Shown here piece by piece: positions 36,122 through 48,547 of a stretch of 64,000 nt of DNA (positions are counted from its first letter, which is position 1; the number at the start of each line of letters is the position of its first letter). The position numbers were made by a program, and so were the translations under genes. The notes beneath the pieces were generated by a model. That model ran no database searches. It was not told where the DNA came from and worked only from the letters and a program-made list of their open reading frames with translations. This DNA is from Desulfovibrio legallii (GTDB lineage Bacteria; Desulfobacterota; Desulfovibrionia; Desulfovibrionales; Desulfovibrionaceae), in contig NZ_FNBX01000011.1 in assembly GCF_900102485.1 (NCBI RefSeq), forward strand, positions 30,968-94,967, given 5' to 3'.

Positions 36122-37246
36122 TTAATCCAGGTTGAGGATAACGGAAAAAGCCTTAAAAAAAACCGTCACCTTCTGCCCGGCCGTGAGCGACACGGGGTTT
36201 TCCGCGCTGCGGTTGCGCAGCGCGCAGACCAGGCTGCCTTCAGGCAGGGCCACCAGAATTTCGGCCACCATTTCGTCTTCGCGCACCCGCTCCACCACGC
36301 CCACGAAGCAGTTCTCCGCCGGAGTGGGGGCGTTTTTGGGCAGTTCCCCCGCCTGCACCAGCACCCAGGGGGCCTTGACGCTGGCGTTGACCAGCTTGCC
36401 CTCGGCCAGGGCCAGGGTTTTGCGGCTTTCGTCCGTGATCAGGGCGGCCACCCGCAGGCCGCCTGCGGTGCGCAGCACCACCTCCACCAGCAGACCGCTG
36501 CTGCGCAGCGAGGTGATGCGGCCCTGAAAGACGTTTCGGGCACTGGTTTTCATGGGTCGCTCCCTTTGCAGTTGTTCGCGCAGCAGCCGCCGGGCCTCCT
36601 GCGGGTCGCAGCGCATAAGCCCGCTCTGTCCGGGCGCGGCCCTGCGGCCCAGAAAAATGTCCACCACAGGCAGGGGCAGGCCCTGCCGGCCCAGCTCCAG
36701 GGCGCGGGTATGGCGCAGGGCGCGGGCGCTCAACAGGCCCTTGGGCAGACCACAGGCGGCCCCGCACTGCTGCAGACAACGGCGCACATAGCTGGCGTCA
36801 CAGCGCAGAATTTCATGCGATTCCGGAAACATGGCGGGGTCTTCCAGCACCCGGCGCAGCCTGCGGCTCACCGTAAGCGGCAAGGGCACCTCGCGCCCGG
36901 GCGCGCCGTTGACGCCGGGCACACGGATGACGCCCTCCTGCATGTCCATATGCGTGGGCTTGAGCACAAAAATTTCCACCAGGCGCAGGGCGGCGTAGCG
37001 CAGGAGCATGAAAATGAGCCACATGCGCAGCCGGGGCCGTTTTTCCCGCGGGCCGCGAGCCGCGCTGGCGCGCTCCCAGAGCCAGGATTCCACGGCCAGC
37101 AGCTCCCGCGGGCTGATGCGCCCGGTATCCTGCAGCAGCGCTGTGGAATCGCGCCGCAGAAGCCGCTGACGGAGCCAGGCGCGGTCCGCGGACGAAAGGG
37201 TGCGCAGCAGCGCGGCCATTTCCTCACGGTTCTTGCTCTTTTCCAT
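36122..37246 (-). CDS. tunR: TunR-type tungstate/molybdate regulator, recombinase-derived
   Basis: 374 residues. Residues about 70-225 resemble the catalytic domain of XerC/D tyrosine recombinases: R88 in LLRYAALRLVEIFVLK matches the first catalytic arginine, and R178-H179 in SARALRHTRALELG match the HxLRH box. The first histidine of that box is arginine (R175), the later H/W is R201 (FLGRR), and no tyrosine follows, so it cannot cut DNA. Residues about 232-300 and 309-373 are two Mop (TOBE) oxyanion-binding domains. This is the architecture of TunR, the regulator of modABC in sulfate reducers. It is divergent from modA, with 158 bases between. Confidence 0.9.
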   Translation of the reverse strand: MEKSKNREEMAALLRTLSSADRAWLRQRLLRRDSTALLQDTGRISPRELLAVESWLWERASAARGPREKRPRLRMWLIFMLLRYAALRLVEIFVLKPTHMDMQEGVIRVPGVNGAPGREVPLPLTVSRRLRRVLEDPAMFPESHEILRCDASYVRRCLQQCGAACGLPKGLLSARALRHTRALELGRQGLPLPVVDIFLGRRAAPGQSGLMRCDPQEARRLLREQLQRERPMKTSARNVFQGRITSLRSSGLLVEVVLRTAGGLRVAALITDESRKTLALAEGKLVNASVKAPWVLVQAGELPKNAPTPAENCFVGVVERVREDEMVAEILVALPEGSLVCALRNRSAENPVSLTAGQKVTVFFKAFSVILNLD

Positions 37247-37287
37247 GCTTTTTCCCGTCTTTTTTTTTCATCTTATACAGATAAAGG

Positions 37288-37313
37288 GTCACGTTTGTAC
37301 AGCTGTCACGTTT
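37288..37313. promoter_or_regulatory. Direct repeat, candidate TunR site
   Basis: GTCACGTTT occurs at 37288-37296 and again at 37305-37313, 17 bases from start to start, in the tunR-modA intergenic region. The centre is about 70 bases upstream of the predicted modA transcription start, a usual place for an activator. TunR sites are described as about 30 bases long; I did not have the consensus to compare. Confidence 0.45.
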
Positions 37314-37334
37314 TTTAAAAAAAACGGGATGACC

Positions 37335-37362
37335 TTGCCCGACCCCTTGCCTGTTGTAGACT
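37335..37362 (+). promoter_or_regulatory. Candidate modA promoter
   Basis: TTGCCC (37335-37340), a 16-base spacer and TAGACT (37357-37362). Transcription would start near 37369, 36 bases before the modA ATG. The hexamers are moderate, as expected for a promoter that needs an activator. Confidence 0.45.
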
Positions 37363-37404
37363 GCGAGAAACGCGCACTCCGCGCCACCGCTACTGGAGGA
37401 TTGT

Positions 37405-38142
37405 ATGAAGAAACTTGTCCTTGCCCTGGCCTGTGTGGCCCTGTTCTCTCTGCCCGCCCGGGCGGCCGAAATGACCGTTTCCGGCGCGGCCAGCCTCACC
37501 AACGCCTTCACCGAGCTGAAAACCCTGTTTGAAAAAAGCCACGCCGGGCTCACCGTGCATGTGAACTTCGCCGCCTCCAACCCGCTGCTCAAGCAGATTC
37601 AGGAAGGCGCGCCCGTGGACGTGTTTGCCTCCGCCGACCAGGCCACCATGGACAAGGCCGTGGCCTCCAAGGTGGTAGACCCCGCCACCCGCAAGAATTT
37701 CGCCCAGAACGACCTGGTGCTCATCGTGCCCGCCGGGGCCAAGAAGCCCGCCAAACTTGAGGCCATCAAGGCTTACAAGCGCGTGGCCGTGGGCAACCCC
37801 GCTTCCGTGCCTGCCGGCCGCTACGCCAAGGCCGCGCTGACTACCGCCAAGCTGTGGGACGCCCTGCAGAGCCAGCTTATCCTGGGCAACAGCGTGCGCC
37901 AGGTGCTGGACTATGTGGCCCGCGGCGAAGTGGACGCCGGCCTGGTATACGCCACCGACGCCAAGCAGCTGGCCTCCAAGGTGGACGTGGCCATGGTGGT
38001 GGGCGGCCACGAGCCCGTCTCCTACCCCATCGCCGTGGCCACCACGGGCAAGAACCCCAAGATGGGCCAGGAGTTCCTCAACTTCGTGCTTTCGCCTGAA
38101 GGGCAGAAGGTGCTGGCCAAGTACGGCTTCTCCAAGCCGTAG
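37405..38142 (+). CDS. modA: Molybdate/tungstate-binding periplasmic protein
   Basis: 245 residues with the signal peptide MKKLVLALACVALFSLPARA. It is the extracytoplasmic solute receptor for molybdate or tungstate. Typical segments are MTVSGAASLTNAFTELKTLF at the mature N-terminus, VDVFASADQATMDKAVA and AVGNPASVPAGRYAKAAL. GGAGGA precedes the ATG. The gap to modB is 273 bases and holds a strong hairpin, so modA may be made in excess over modBC, as is usual for binding proteins. Confidence 0.95.
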   Translation: MKKLVLALACVALFSLPARAAEMTVSGAASLTNAFTELKTLFEKSHAGLTVHVNFAASNPLLKQIQEGAPVDVFASADQATMDKAVASKVVDPATRKNFAQNDLVLIVPAGAKKPAKLEAIKAYKRVAVGNPASVPAGRYAKAALTTAKLWDALQSQLILGNSVRQVLDYVARGEVDAGLVYATDAKQLASKVDVAMVVGGHEPVSYPIAVATTGKNPKMGQEFLNFVLSPEGQKVLAKYGFSKP

Positions 38143-38289
38143 CCGCAGGGCCGCAACCGAAAAAGAGGCCGCGGCCCGCAAGGGCCGCAGCCAGACGGAC
38201 AGGGCGCGGCGGGCGCAGCCCGCGCGCGAAACAGGCCGCAAGACCTGTCGCCCTCGTTCTTTGCGCAGATCCCCCCGCAGCGCGCAGCA

Positions 38290-38323
38290 TGCGGACGCCG
38301 CTTCGGCAGAGGCGGCGTCCGCA
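38290..38323 (+). terminator. Hairpin between modA and modB
   Basis: A perfect 12-base stem, TGCGGACGCCGC (38290-38301) with GCGGCGTCCGCA (38312-38323), and a 10-base loop. No T run follows, so it may be a partial terminator or a 3' end that protects the modA message. A smaller stem, GCGGCCC/GGGCCGC, lies near 38172-38189. Confidence 0.5.
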
Positions 38324-38415
38324 CGGGCTTCCCGGCCTGGCCGGAAGGCCGCAGCGTTGCGGAGGGCGCGTTTTTTTGCCCGGATACGGGCCGGTTTCAG
38401 GAGGAGTTTTCGGGA

Positions 38416-39090
38416 ATGGACGGTGTCGGCATTTCCCTCGGGAGCCCGCTGGAGCTCTCCCTGCGTGTGGCGGGCCTGGCCACGGCCATCTCCTTTGTGG
38501 CGGCCACCCTTACAGCCTGGCTGCTGGCGCGCAAAAAAGGCCCCCTGCCCGCCCTGCTGGACGCCGTCTGCACCCTGCCCATGGTGCTGCCCCCCACGGT
38601 GCTTGGCTATTACCTCATTCTGCTGGTGGGCCGACGCGGCCTGCTGGGCCAGTGGCTGGCGGATATGGGCATCAACCTTGTCTTTTCCTGGCAGGGCGCG
38701 GTGGTGGCCGCCACGGTGGTGGTCTTTCCGCTCATCTACAAGTCGGCCCGCGCCGCCCTGGAGCAGGTGGACCGCCACCTGGAGGACGCCGCCCGCACCC
38801 TGGGCGCTTCGGAGTGGCGCATCTTCATCAGCATTTCCCTGCCCCTGGCCTGGAAGGGCATCTTTGCGGGCATCATGCTGGCCTTTGCCCGGGGCATGGG
38901 CGAATTCGGGGCCACCCTCATGATTGCGGGCAACATCCCCGGCAAGACGCAAACCCTGGCCCTGGCCATCTACGACGCCTTTCAGGCCGGCAACGATGCC
39001 CAGGCCGCCTGGCTCGTGGTGGTTACCTCCGTGGTCTGCGTGAGCCTGCTCATGGCCGCGGAGCTGCTCCTGAAACTCAAAAGGCGGTGA
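38416..39090 (+). CDS. modB: Molybdate ABC transporter permease
   Basis: 224 residues with about five membrane segments. The cytoplasmic coupling loop reads EDAARTLGASEWRIFISISL followed by PLAWKGIFAGIMLAFARGMG, the EAA motif of ABC permeases. The segment EFGATLMIAGNIPGKTQTLA is typical of ModB/TupB permeases. It ends three bases before modC. The start at 38416 follows an AGGAGG-type site (38399-38405). Confidence 0.94.
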   Translation: MDGVGISLGSPLELSLRVAGLATAISFVAATLTAWLLARKKGPLPALLDAVCTLPMVLPPTVLGYYLILLVGRRGLLGQWLADMGINLVFSWQGAVVAATVVVFPLIYKSARAALEQVDRHLEDAARTLGASEWRIFISISLPLAWKGIFAGIMLAFARGMGEFGATLMIAGNIPGKTQTLALAIYDAFQAGNDAQAAWLVVVTSVVCVSLLMAAELLLKLKRR

Positions 39091-39093
39091 CCC

Positions 39094-39852
39094 ATGATCT
39101 CGCTGCGTCTGGTCAAAAGTTTCAAAACGGCGCGCACGCCCTTCAACCTGGACGTGAACTACAACATCGGCGACGAATACAAAAGCGCCGTGCTCTTCGG
39201 CCCCTCGGGCTCTGGCAAGACCCTGACCATGCAGTGCCTGGCCGGGCTCATGCGGCCCGACGCCGGGCACATCCGCGTGGGCGACTGCACCTTGTTTGAC
39301 GCCCAGGGCAACGTCTGCGTCCCCGCGCAGGAGCGGCGCATCGGCTACATGTTTCAGGATTATGCCCTGTTTCCCCACCTGACCCTGCTTCAGAACGTGG
39401 CCTACCCCCGCACGGGCTGCTGGCCCTGGCGGGTGCGCGGGAACGAAAAAGAAAAAGCCCACGCCATGCTGGAGCGCTTCGGCATCGGGCATCTGGCCGG
39501 GCACCTGCCTTCGCAGATCTCCGGCGGCCAGCGGCAGCGCGCGGCCCTGGCCCGCGCCCTCAACGCCGACCCGCGCCTGCTGCTGCTGGACGAGCCCTTC
39601 TCCGCCCTGGATCCCCTGCTGCGCGAGCGCCTGCGCGAAGAGCTGCTGGAGCTTATGGTGGACCTCACCATCCCGGCCATCATCATCACTCACGACCCCG
39701 GCGATGTGGACGCCTTTGCGGGCAGCCTCATCCTTTATGACCACGGGCAGGCCCGCGTGGTGCCGGACTACGCCGCGCTGCGGCCCCAGTTCGCCCAGGC
39801 CGGCCCCTGCCTGCGGCACCTGGAGGCCGCCTACTGGCGCAGCGCCGCCTGA
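39094..39852 (+). CDS. modC: Molybdate ABC transporter ATPase, short form
   Basis: 252 residues. Walker A is FGPSGSGKTLTMQ, the Q-loop is near YMFQDYALFPH, the signature is QISGGQRQRAALARAL and Walker B is LLLLDEPFSALDPLL. The enzyme energises ModB. The C-terminal Mop/TOBE regulatory domain of the long ModC form (about 350 residues) is absent; in this locus oxyanion sensing is left to TunR. A copy of the operon-end repeat lies 94 bases after the stop. Confidence 0.94.
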   Translation: MISLRLVKSFKTARTPFNLDVNYNIGDEYKSAVLFGPSGSGKTLTMQCLAGLMRPDAGHIRVGDCTLFDAQGNVCVPAQERRIGYMFQDYALFPHLTLLQNVAYPRTGCWPWRVRGNEKEKAHAMLERFGIGHLAGHLPSQISGGQRQRAALARALNADPRLLLLDEPFSALDPLLRERLREELLELMVDLTIPAIIITHDPGDVDAFAGSLILYDHGQARVVPDYAALRPQFAQAGPCLRHLEAAYWRSAA

Positions 39853-39945
39853 GCAGGCGGGCTGCCGAACGCTTGCCCGGCAAGCCGCAAAACGCATTCA
39901 GGCCGCCGGACGCAGCGCGCCGACGGGCCCTTTATCGCACTTTGA

Positions 39946-39992
39946 TTTTAGGGTATTGCAACTTTGAAATGCCCTGGCGGCTGCGTAAGCAG
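39946..39992 (+). repeat. Operon-end hairpin repeat, copy 2
   Basis: 47 bases with 44 matches to the copy at 29577. The hairpin arms are AGGGTATT and AATGCCCT; the one change in the arm keeps a G-U pair. It lies between modC and the convergent chemoreceptor gene. A further AGGGCAATG follows at 40008. Confidence 0.8.
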
Positions 39993-40029
39993 TTTTTCAG
40001 GGCAATGAAGGGGGCGCGGCTCTGACGCG

Positions 40030-41784
40030 CTATCCTTCCAGCTTCTCAATAAGCTCGCGCAGCTCCCTGGCCATGCCGGCCACTTCCCGCACCTGGTGCG
40101 CCGCGCCTTCCATGGCTTCATTGTTCTGGCGGGCAATGTCCTGCACCTGGCGCATGCCGTCCGTAACCTGCGCCGCGGTCTCGCTCTGCTGCTGTGCGGC
40201 CACGGCCATACCCGCGGCGTTTTCCACTGTGGCTCCGGCCAGATCCAGAATGCGCGCCAGGGCCTCGCCCGACTGCCGGGCCAGATCGTTGGCCTCGGCC
40301 ACGGCCTCGCTGGTCTGGACCATAAAGGCCACGCTGGCCTTGACCGAAGCCTGAATGCCGGAAATTTTGCCTCCCACGGCCTGGGTGGCGGTAACGGTTT
40401 TTTCGGCCAGCTTGCGCACCTCATCGGCCACCACGGAAAAGCCCCGCCCGGCCTCGCCCGCACGGGCGGCCTCAATGGCCGCATTGAGCGCCAGCAGGTT
40501 GGTCTGGTCCGCAATATCCGTGATGACGCCCATAATGCCCGTAATGCCCTCGGCCATTTCCCCCAGTTCCGCCACCTGAGCGTTCTGCTTGGCGGCCAGG
40601 GCGTTAACCTGCTCGATGGCCTGACCGCACCTGTGCACCACGTCCACCCCGGCGGCGGCGTTTTCCCTGGAGCCGTGCGCGCCCTCGCTGGAATCCCCGG
40701 CCCTGCGGGCAATGTCTCTGGCCGCCGCGGCCAGCTGGTCCAGGGCCGTCAGGCTGCTCTCCATTTCGCCGTGCTGGCGGGCGCTGCCCGCATAAACGTG
40801 CTCCACGCCCCGGGCAAGGTCCGCCGCGTGACCGGCGAGCTCCGCGGCGATGCCCTCGGCCTGCTGGGCGATGGCGTTCATATGGGCTACCAGCGCGCTG
40901 ATGCGTTCTTCTTTTTCCTCCGCGGCGCGCAGGGCCTGGCGCGCCTCTGCGGCGCTGGCCTCGGCCTCCTGCGATTTTTTCTCATTTTCGCCCAACTTCT
41001 GCTTCAAGCTGTCCAGCAACGCGCCCAGGGCGCGGGAAAGCGTGCCGATTTCATCCTGGCGGCGCAGGCGCAGGTCCACATCCAGGTTGCCGTCCTCCAC
41101 TACCTGGCGGGATTTTTCCAGCAGGCCGCGCAAAGGCCCGCGGATGGAGCGGATGGTCAGCGCGCCGAGCCCGGCCAGGCCCAGCAGCCCCGCCAGCAGC
41201 AGGGCCACGGCCATATAACGCCCGTTGCGCACCACCTTGCGGTAGCGCAGGCCATCCGCCTCGGCGGCGTCCAGAGCGATCTTGCGCAGCTCGCCCAGCG
41301 CCTTGATAACAACGCCGGACTGCGCCTGGGTAACGTCCGTAAAGGTCTTGCGGGCCGCGACCGCAGCGCCGGACTGGACGAGCTTTTCAATGGCTTCCGC
41401 GCTCTGGTGCAGCTCCAGGTGCGCCTTCTCCATGGCGGCAAACCGCTCGCCCGCGCCCGGCAGGAGGGCCTCCGCCTCCTGGCGGCCGCCGCCGTAAAAC
41501 CATTGGCCGAACAGGCACTTGTGCCCATCTTTCTGCACACGCAGCCTGCCGTCCGCCGGTGGGGCCGCCACATAGGCCCCCACCTGCTCGCGCCAGTGCA
41601 TGTGGTCCGCCTCGCGCATGGCGAAAATGGCGGCCAGCTCCTGCTTGTGCAGGGCGCTGTCCGCCCAGCGCATGATCTCTGCGGAGGCGTACCAGGCCAC
41701 CACGGCAAAACCGAGCGCTATGGCCAGTGCGCCGCCGAACCCCACGGTCAGTTTTTTGCCGATGGACAGATTTTTCCAGGACAT
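40030..41784 (-). CDS. Methyl-accepting chemotaxis protein with CZB domain
   Basis: 584 residues. Membrane helices lie at about 10-32 and 190-212. Between them is a periplasmic CZB-type zinc-binding domain with DHMHW (H61/H63), [12 protein letters not shown] (C90) and HLELH (H122, H126), giving a 3-His/1-Cys set. A HAMP domain follows (about 213-265) and then a cytoplasmic signalling domain with the hairpin tip [23 protein letters not shown] domains are known zinc or hypochlorite sensors and are more often cytoplasmic. A FliA-type promoter lies upstream, so it is expressed with the motility genes. The ligand is not known. Confidence 0.88.
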   Translation of the reverse strand: MSWKNLSIGKKLTVGFGGALAIALGFAVVAWYASAEIMRWADSALHKQELAAIFAMREADHMHWREQVGAYVAAPPADGRLRVQKDGHKCLFGQWFYGGGRQEAEALLPGAGERFAAMEKAHLELHQSAEAIEKLVQSGAAVAARKTFTDVTQAQSGVVIKALGELRKIALDAAEADGLRYRKVVRNGRYMAVALLLAGLLGLAGLGALTIRSIRGPLRGLLEKSRQVVEDGNLDVDLRLRRQDEIGTLSRALGALLDSLKQKLGENEKKSQEAEASAAEARQALRAAEEKEERISALVAHMNAIAQQAEGIAAELAGHAADLARGVEHVYAGSARQHGEMESSLTALDQLAAAARDIARRAGDSSEGAHGSRENAAAGVDVVHRCGQAIEQVNALAAKQNAQVAELGEMAEGITGIMGVITDIADQTNLLALNAAIEAARAGEAGRGFSVVADEVRKLAEKTVTATQAVGGKISGIQASVKASVAFMVQTSEAVAEANDLARQSGEALARILDLAGATVENAAGMAVAAQQQSETAAQVTDGMRQVQDIARQNNEAMEGAAHQVREVAGMARELRELIEKLEG

Positions 41785-41831
41785 AGAGCCCCCGCATGGA
41801 GAAGGATATAAATGCTAACACATTTGTAGTG

Positions 41832-41858
41832 TTTTCGGCGGACAACAAAAAAGGATTA
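41832..41858 (-). promoter_or_regulatory. Sigma-28 (FliA) promoter of the chemoreceptor gene
   Basis: On the minus strand TAATCCTT (41858-41851), an 11-base spacer and GCCGAAAA (41839-41832). The consensus is TAAAGTTT-N11-GCCGATAA, so 5 of 8 and 7 of 8 bases match with exact spacing. Transcription would begin about 40 bases before the ATG at 41784. Confidence 0.7.
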
Positions 41859-42104
41859 GGGCAGCTTCCTGCTGCGCGGCCCGCGCCGCCGCGCAAGCGG
41901 GGGCCGCCGCAAAGGCGCGTACTGCGCGGGGATGCGCCGCCGTGAGCGCCCTGCCTGGCTTTGCGGCGGCCAATTCTTAACGGCATCCGCCCAGGACGCC
42001 TTGAGAATCGGCTGCGCTCGCCCCGCGGCCGACCGCCTGCCCCGTCCGCTGCCGCGGGGATGCCCCCCGCAGTTTTTGTGAATGCTTCTTAATACTATTG
42101 TTAG

Positions 42105-46052
<3,948 letters not shown>

Positions 46053-46072
46053 GGGAGAACCACCGCAATGAT

Positions 46073-46139
46073 GCCCGCGTCCGCCCGGAACCGACGCCGC
46101 CCTGCCGGGGGCGACGCCGCGGGAACGGCGGACGCGGGC
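46073..46139 (+). repeat. Long inverted repeat between por and pta
   Basis: GCCCGCGTCCGCC (46073-46085) and GGCGGACGCGGGC (46127-46139) are perfect 13-base complements around a 41-base GC-rich centre that can fold further. It begins 20 bases after the por stop and is followed by the terminator at 46164. Confidence 0.7.
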
Positions 46140-46163
46140 AACGCCGGACATATACACGTGGTC

Positions 46164-46191
46164 AGGGCGCGGCAAAGCCCGCGCCCTTTTT
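46164..46191 (+). terminator. Intrinsic terminator after por
   Basis: A perfect 9-base stem, AGGGCGCGG (46164-46172) with CCGCGCCCT (46179-46187), a 6-base loop and a run of five T to 46191. It should end most por transcripts, so pta and ackA either depend on read-through or have a promoter in the 100 bases that follow. Confidence 0.8.
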
Positions 46192-46290
46192 GTGTTCCTC
46201 CGCCAGCGCAGCACTGCCCGGCGGGCCGCGCCGCGGCCCGGCCCGGCGCACCAGAGACTGCGCGCACGACGGCCAACTGCTGGAGGCACC

Positions 46291-48402
46291 ATGCATAAAG
46301 GTCTCTACATCACCGCCACCGGCCCCATGACGGGCAAAAGCGCCATTGCCCTGGGGGCCATGCAGCTGCTCAGCCGCAGCCTGCGCAAGGTGGCCTTTTT
46401 CCGCCCCATCATCAACGAGCCCCTATGGGACGACCGCGACCCGGACATCAACCTCATGCTTGAGTACTTCAAACTCAACATGGATTACGCGGATACCTTC
46501 GCCTACACCCAGCGCGAAGCCCGCCAGATCATCAACCAGGGTTCGCGCAACCTGCTCATTGAGCACATCATCCAGAAATACAAAAAACTGCTGGAAACCC
46601 ACGACTTCGTCCTCTGCGTGGGCACGGACTTTCTGGCCAAAGACCCTGTCTTTGAATTTGAGCTCAACGCCGAAATCGCCGCCAACCTGGGCTGCCCGGT
46701 CATCCTGGTCACCAGCGGCTATAACGTGAACGCCGAAGACATCCGCGAATCTCTGCAGATCACCATGGACAGCCTCAAGCCCTATGCGCTGGACGTGGTG
46801 GCCACCATCATCAACCGCCGCAACCTGAGTCAGACCGAGCTGGACGAGCTGCGCACCCAGTTCAGCACGGAGGACCGCCCGGCGCTGATCTACTCCGTGC
46901 CCAACGACCCCACCATCGGCCAGCCCACCATGCGCGACGTGAAAAAGGGCCTCAACGCCGAGGTGCTGTTCGGCGAGAACCGCCTGGACGCCCTGGTGGG
47001 CGACTACCTCATCGCCGCCATGCATGTGGACAACGTGCTGGGCTACATTGCCAAAGACCAGCTGCTGGTCACCCCCGGCGACCGCACGGACGTGCTGCTG
47101 GCGGCCATTGCCTCGCGGCTTTCCTCCTCCACGCCGGACATTGCGGGCGTGCTGCTTACCGGCGGCCTGCGCCCCTCGGAACGGGTCTGCAAGTTCATTG
47201 AAGGCTGGACCGGCTCGCCCCTGCCCATCCTCATGACCCAGGACCACACCTACAAGGCCGTGCTGGCCCTGCAAAGCATCATCGCCCCCATTGAGCCGGG
47301 CGACCTGCGCAAGATCAACACCGTGCTGGGGCTCTTTGAGCACCACGTCAACGGCAAGGAGATCACCAACCGCATCGGCGGCGAGCGCAGCAGCCGCATC
47401 ACGCCCATGATGTTTGAATTTGAGCTCATTGAGCGCGCCAAGACGGACAAAATGCGCATCGTCCTGGCCGAAGGCCTGGAGGAACGCATCCTCCGCGCCA
47501 CGGATATCCTGCTGCGCCGTGACGTGGCCGACATCATCCTGCTGGGCGACGTGGATAAAATCCGCGCCAAGGCCAGCACCCTGGGCCTGGACATCGCCAA
47601 GGCCACCATCATCGACCCCGTGCACTCGCCCTTGTTTGACGACTACGCCGCCACCTACTACGAGCTGCGCAAAAAGAAGGGCATCACCCCGGAGCAGGCC
47701 CGCGACACCATGACCGACGCCACCTACTTCGGCACCATGATGGTCAAGAAGGACGACGCCGACGGCATGGTTTCCGGCTCCATCAACACCACGGCCCACA
47801 CCATCCGCCCGGCCTTTGAGTTCGTCAAAACCAAGCCGGGCTTCTCTGTGGTTTCCTCGGTCTTCCTCATGTGCCTCAAGGACCGCGTGCTGGCCTTCGG
47901 CGACTGCGCCGTGAACCCCAACCCCACGGCCCAGCAGCTGGCCGAAATTGCCGTGGCCTCGGCCCACACGGCCCAGGTTTTCGGCATTGAGCCGCGCGTG
48001 GCCATGCTCTCCTACTCCACGGGCACTTCCGGCAAAGGCGCGGACGTGGACGTGGTGGTGGAGGCCACCCGCATCGCCAAGGAAATGGCCCCGAATCTGG
48101 CCCTGGAAGGCCCCCTGCAGTACGACGCCGCCATCGACCCCACCGTGGCCAAGACCAAAATGCCCGACAGCAAGGTGGCCGGCCGCGCCACGGTGTTTAT
48201 CTTCCCGGACCTCAATACGGGCAACAACACCTATAAGGCTGTGCAGCGCGCCGCCGGGGCCGTGGCCATCGGCCCTGTGCTTCAGGGCCTGAACAAGCCG
48301 GTCAACGACCTCTCGCGCGGCTGCACCGTGCCCGACATTGTCAATACCGTGGCCATCACCGCCGTGCAGGCCGCGGCGGAAAAAAAGGCCGCCCAAGCCT
48401 AA
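46291..48402 (+). CDS. pta: Phosphate acetyltransferase, long form
   Basis: 703 residues. It converts acetyl-CoA and phosphate to acetyl phosphate, between por and ackA. Residues about 1-200 are a BioD-like P-loop domain (TATGPMTGKSAIALGAM), about 215-330 a DRTGG-type regulatory domain, and about 375-700 the catalytic domain (RIVLAEGLEERILRATDILL, MVSGSINTTAHTIRPAFEFV, MLSYSTGTSGKGADVD). GGAGG precedes the ATG at 46291. The long form is often allosterically regulated in other bacteria. Confidence 0.97.
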   Translation: MHKGLYITATGPMTGKSAIALGAMQLLSRSLRKVAFFRPIINEPLWDDRDPDINLMLEYFKLNMDYADTFAYTQREARQIINQGSRNLLIEHIIQKYKKLLETHDFVLCVGTDFLAKDPVFEFELNAEIAANLGCPVILVTSGYNVNAEDIRESLQITMDSLKPYALDVVATIINRRNLSQTELDELRTQFSTEDRPALIYSVPNDPTIGQPTMRDVKKGLNAEVLFGENRLDALVGDYLIAAMHVDNVLGYIAKDQLLVTPGDRTDVLLAAIASRLSSSTPDIAGVLLTGGLRPSERVCKFIEGWTGSPLPILMTQDHTYKAVLALQSIIAPIEPGDLRKINTVLGLFEHHVNGKEITNRIGGERSSRITPMMFEFELIERAKTDKMRIVLAEGLEERILRATDILLRRDVADIILLGDVDKIRAKASTLGLDIAKATIIDPVHSPLFDDYAATYYELRKKKGITPEQARDTMTDATYFGTMMVKKDDADGMVSGSINTTAHTIRPAFEFVKTKPGFSVVSSVFLMCLKDRVLAFGDCAVNPNPTAQQLAEIAVASAHTAQVFGIEPRVAMLSYSTGTSGKGADVDVVVEATRIAKEMAPNLALEGPLQYDAAIDPTVAKTKMPDSKVAGRATVFIFPDLNTGNNTYKAVQRAAGAVAIGPVLQGLNKPVNDLSRGCTVPDIVNTVAITAVQAAAEKKAAQA

Positions 48403-48547
48403 GCGGGCCTGCCGACGCGCCAATGCCGCCGGCAGCAAGGGGGGCCTTGCCCCCCTTGCCCACCGGCTTTTTCTCACGGCCTGAGTGCCGCAACCGGTAG
48501 GGAAGGACGCCGCCCGGCGACGCCCCTCCACGAAAAAAGGTAACTCT

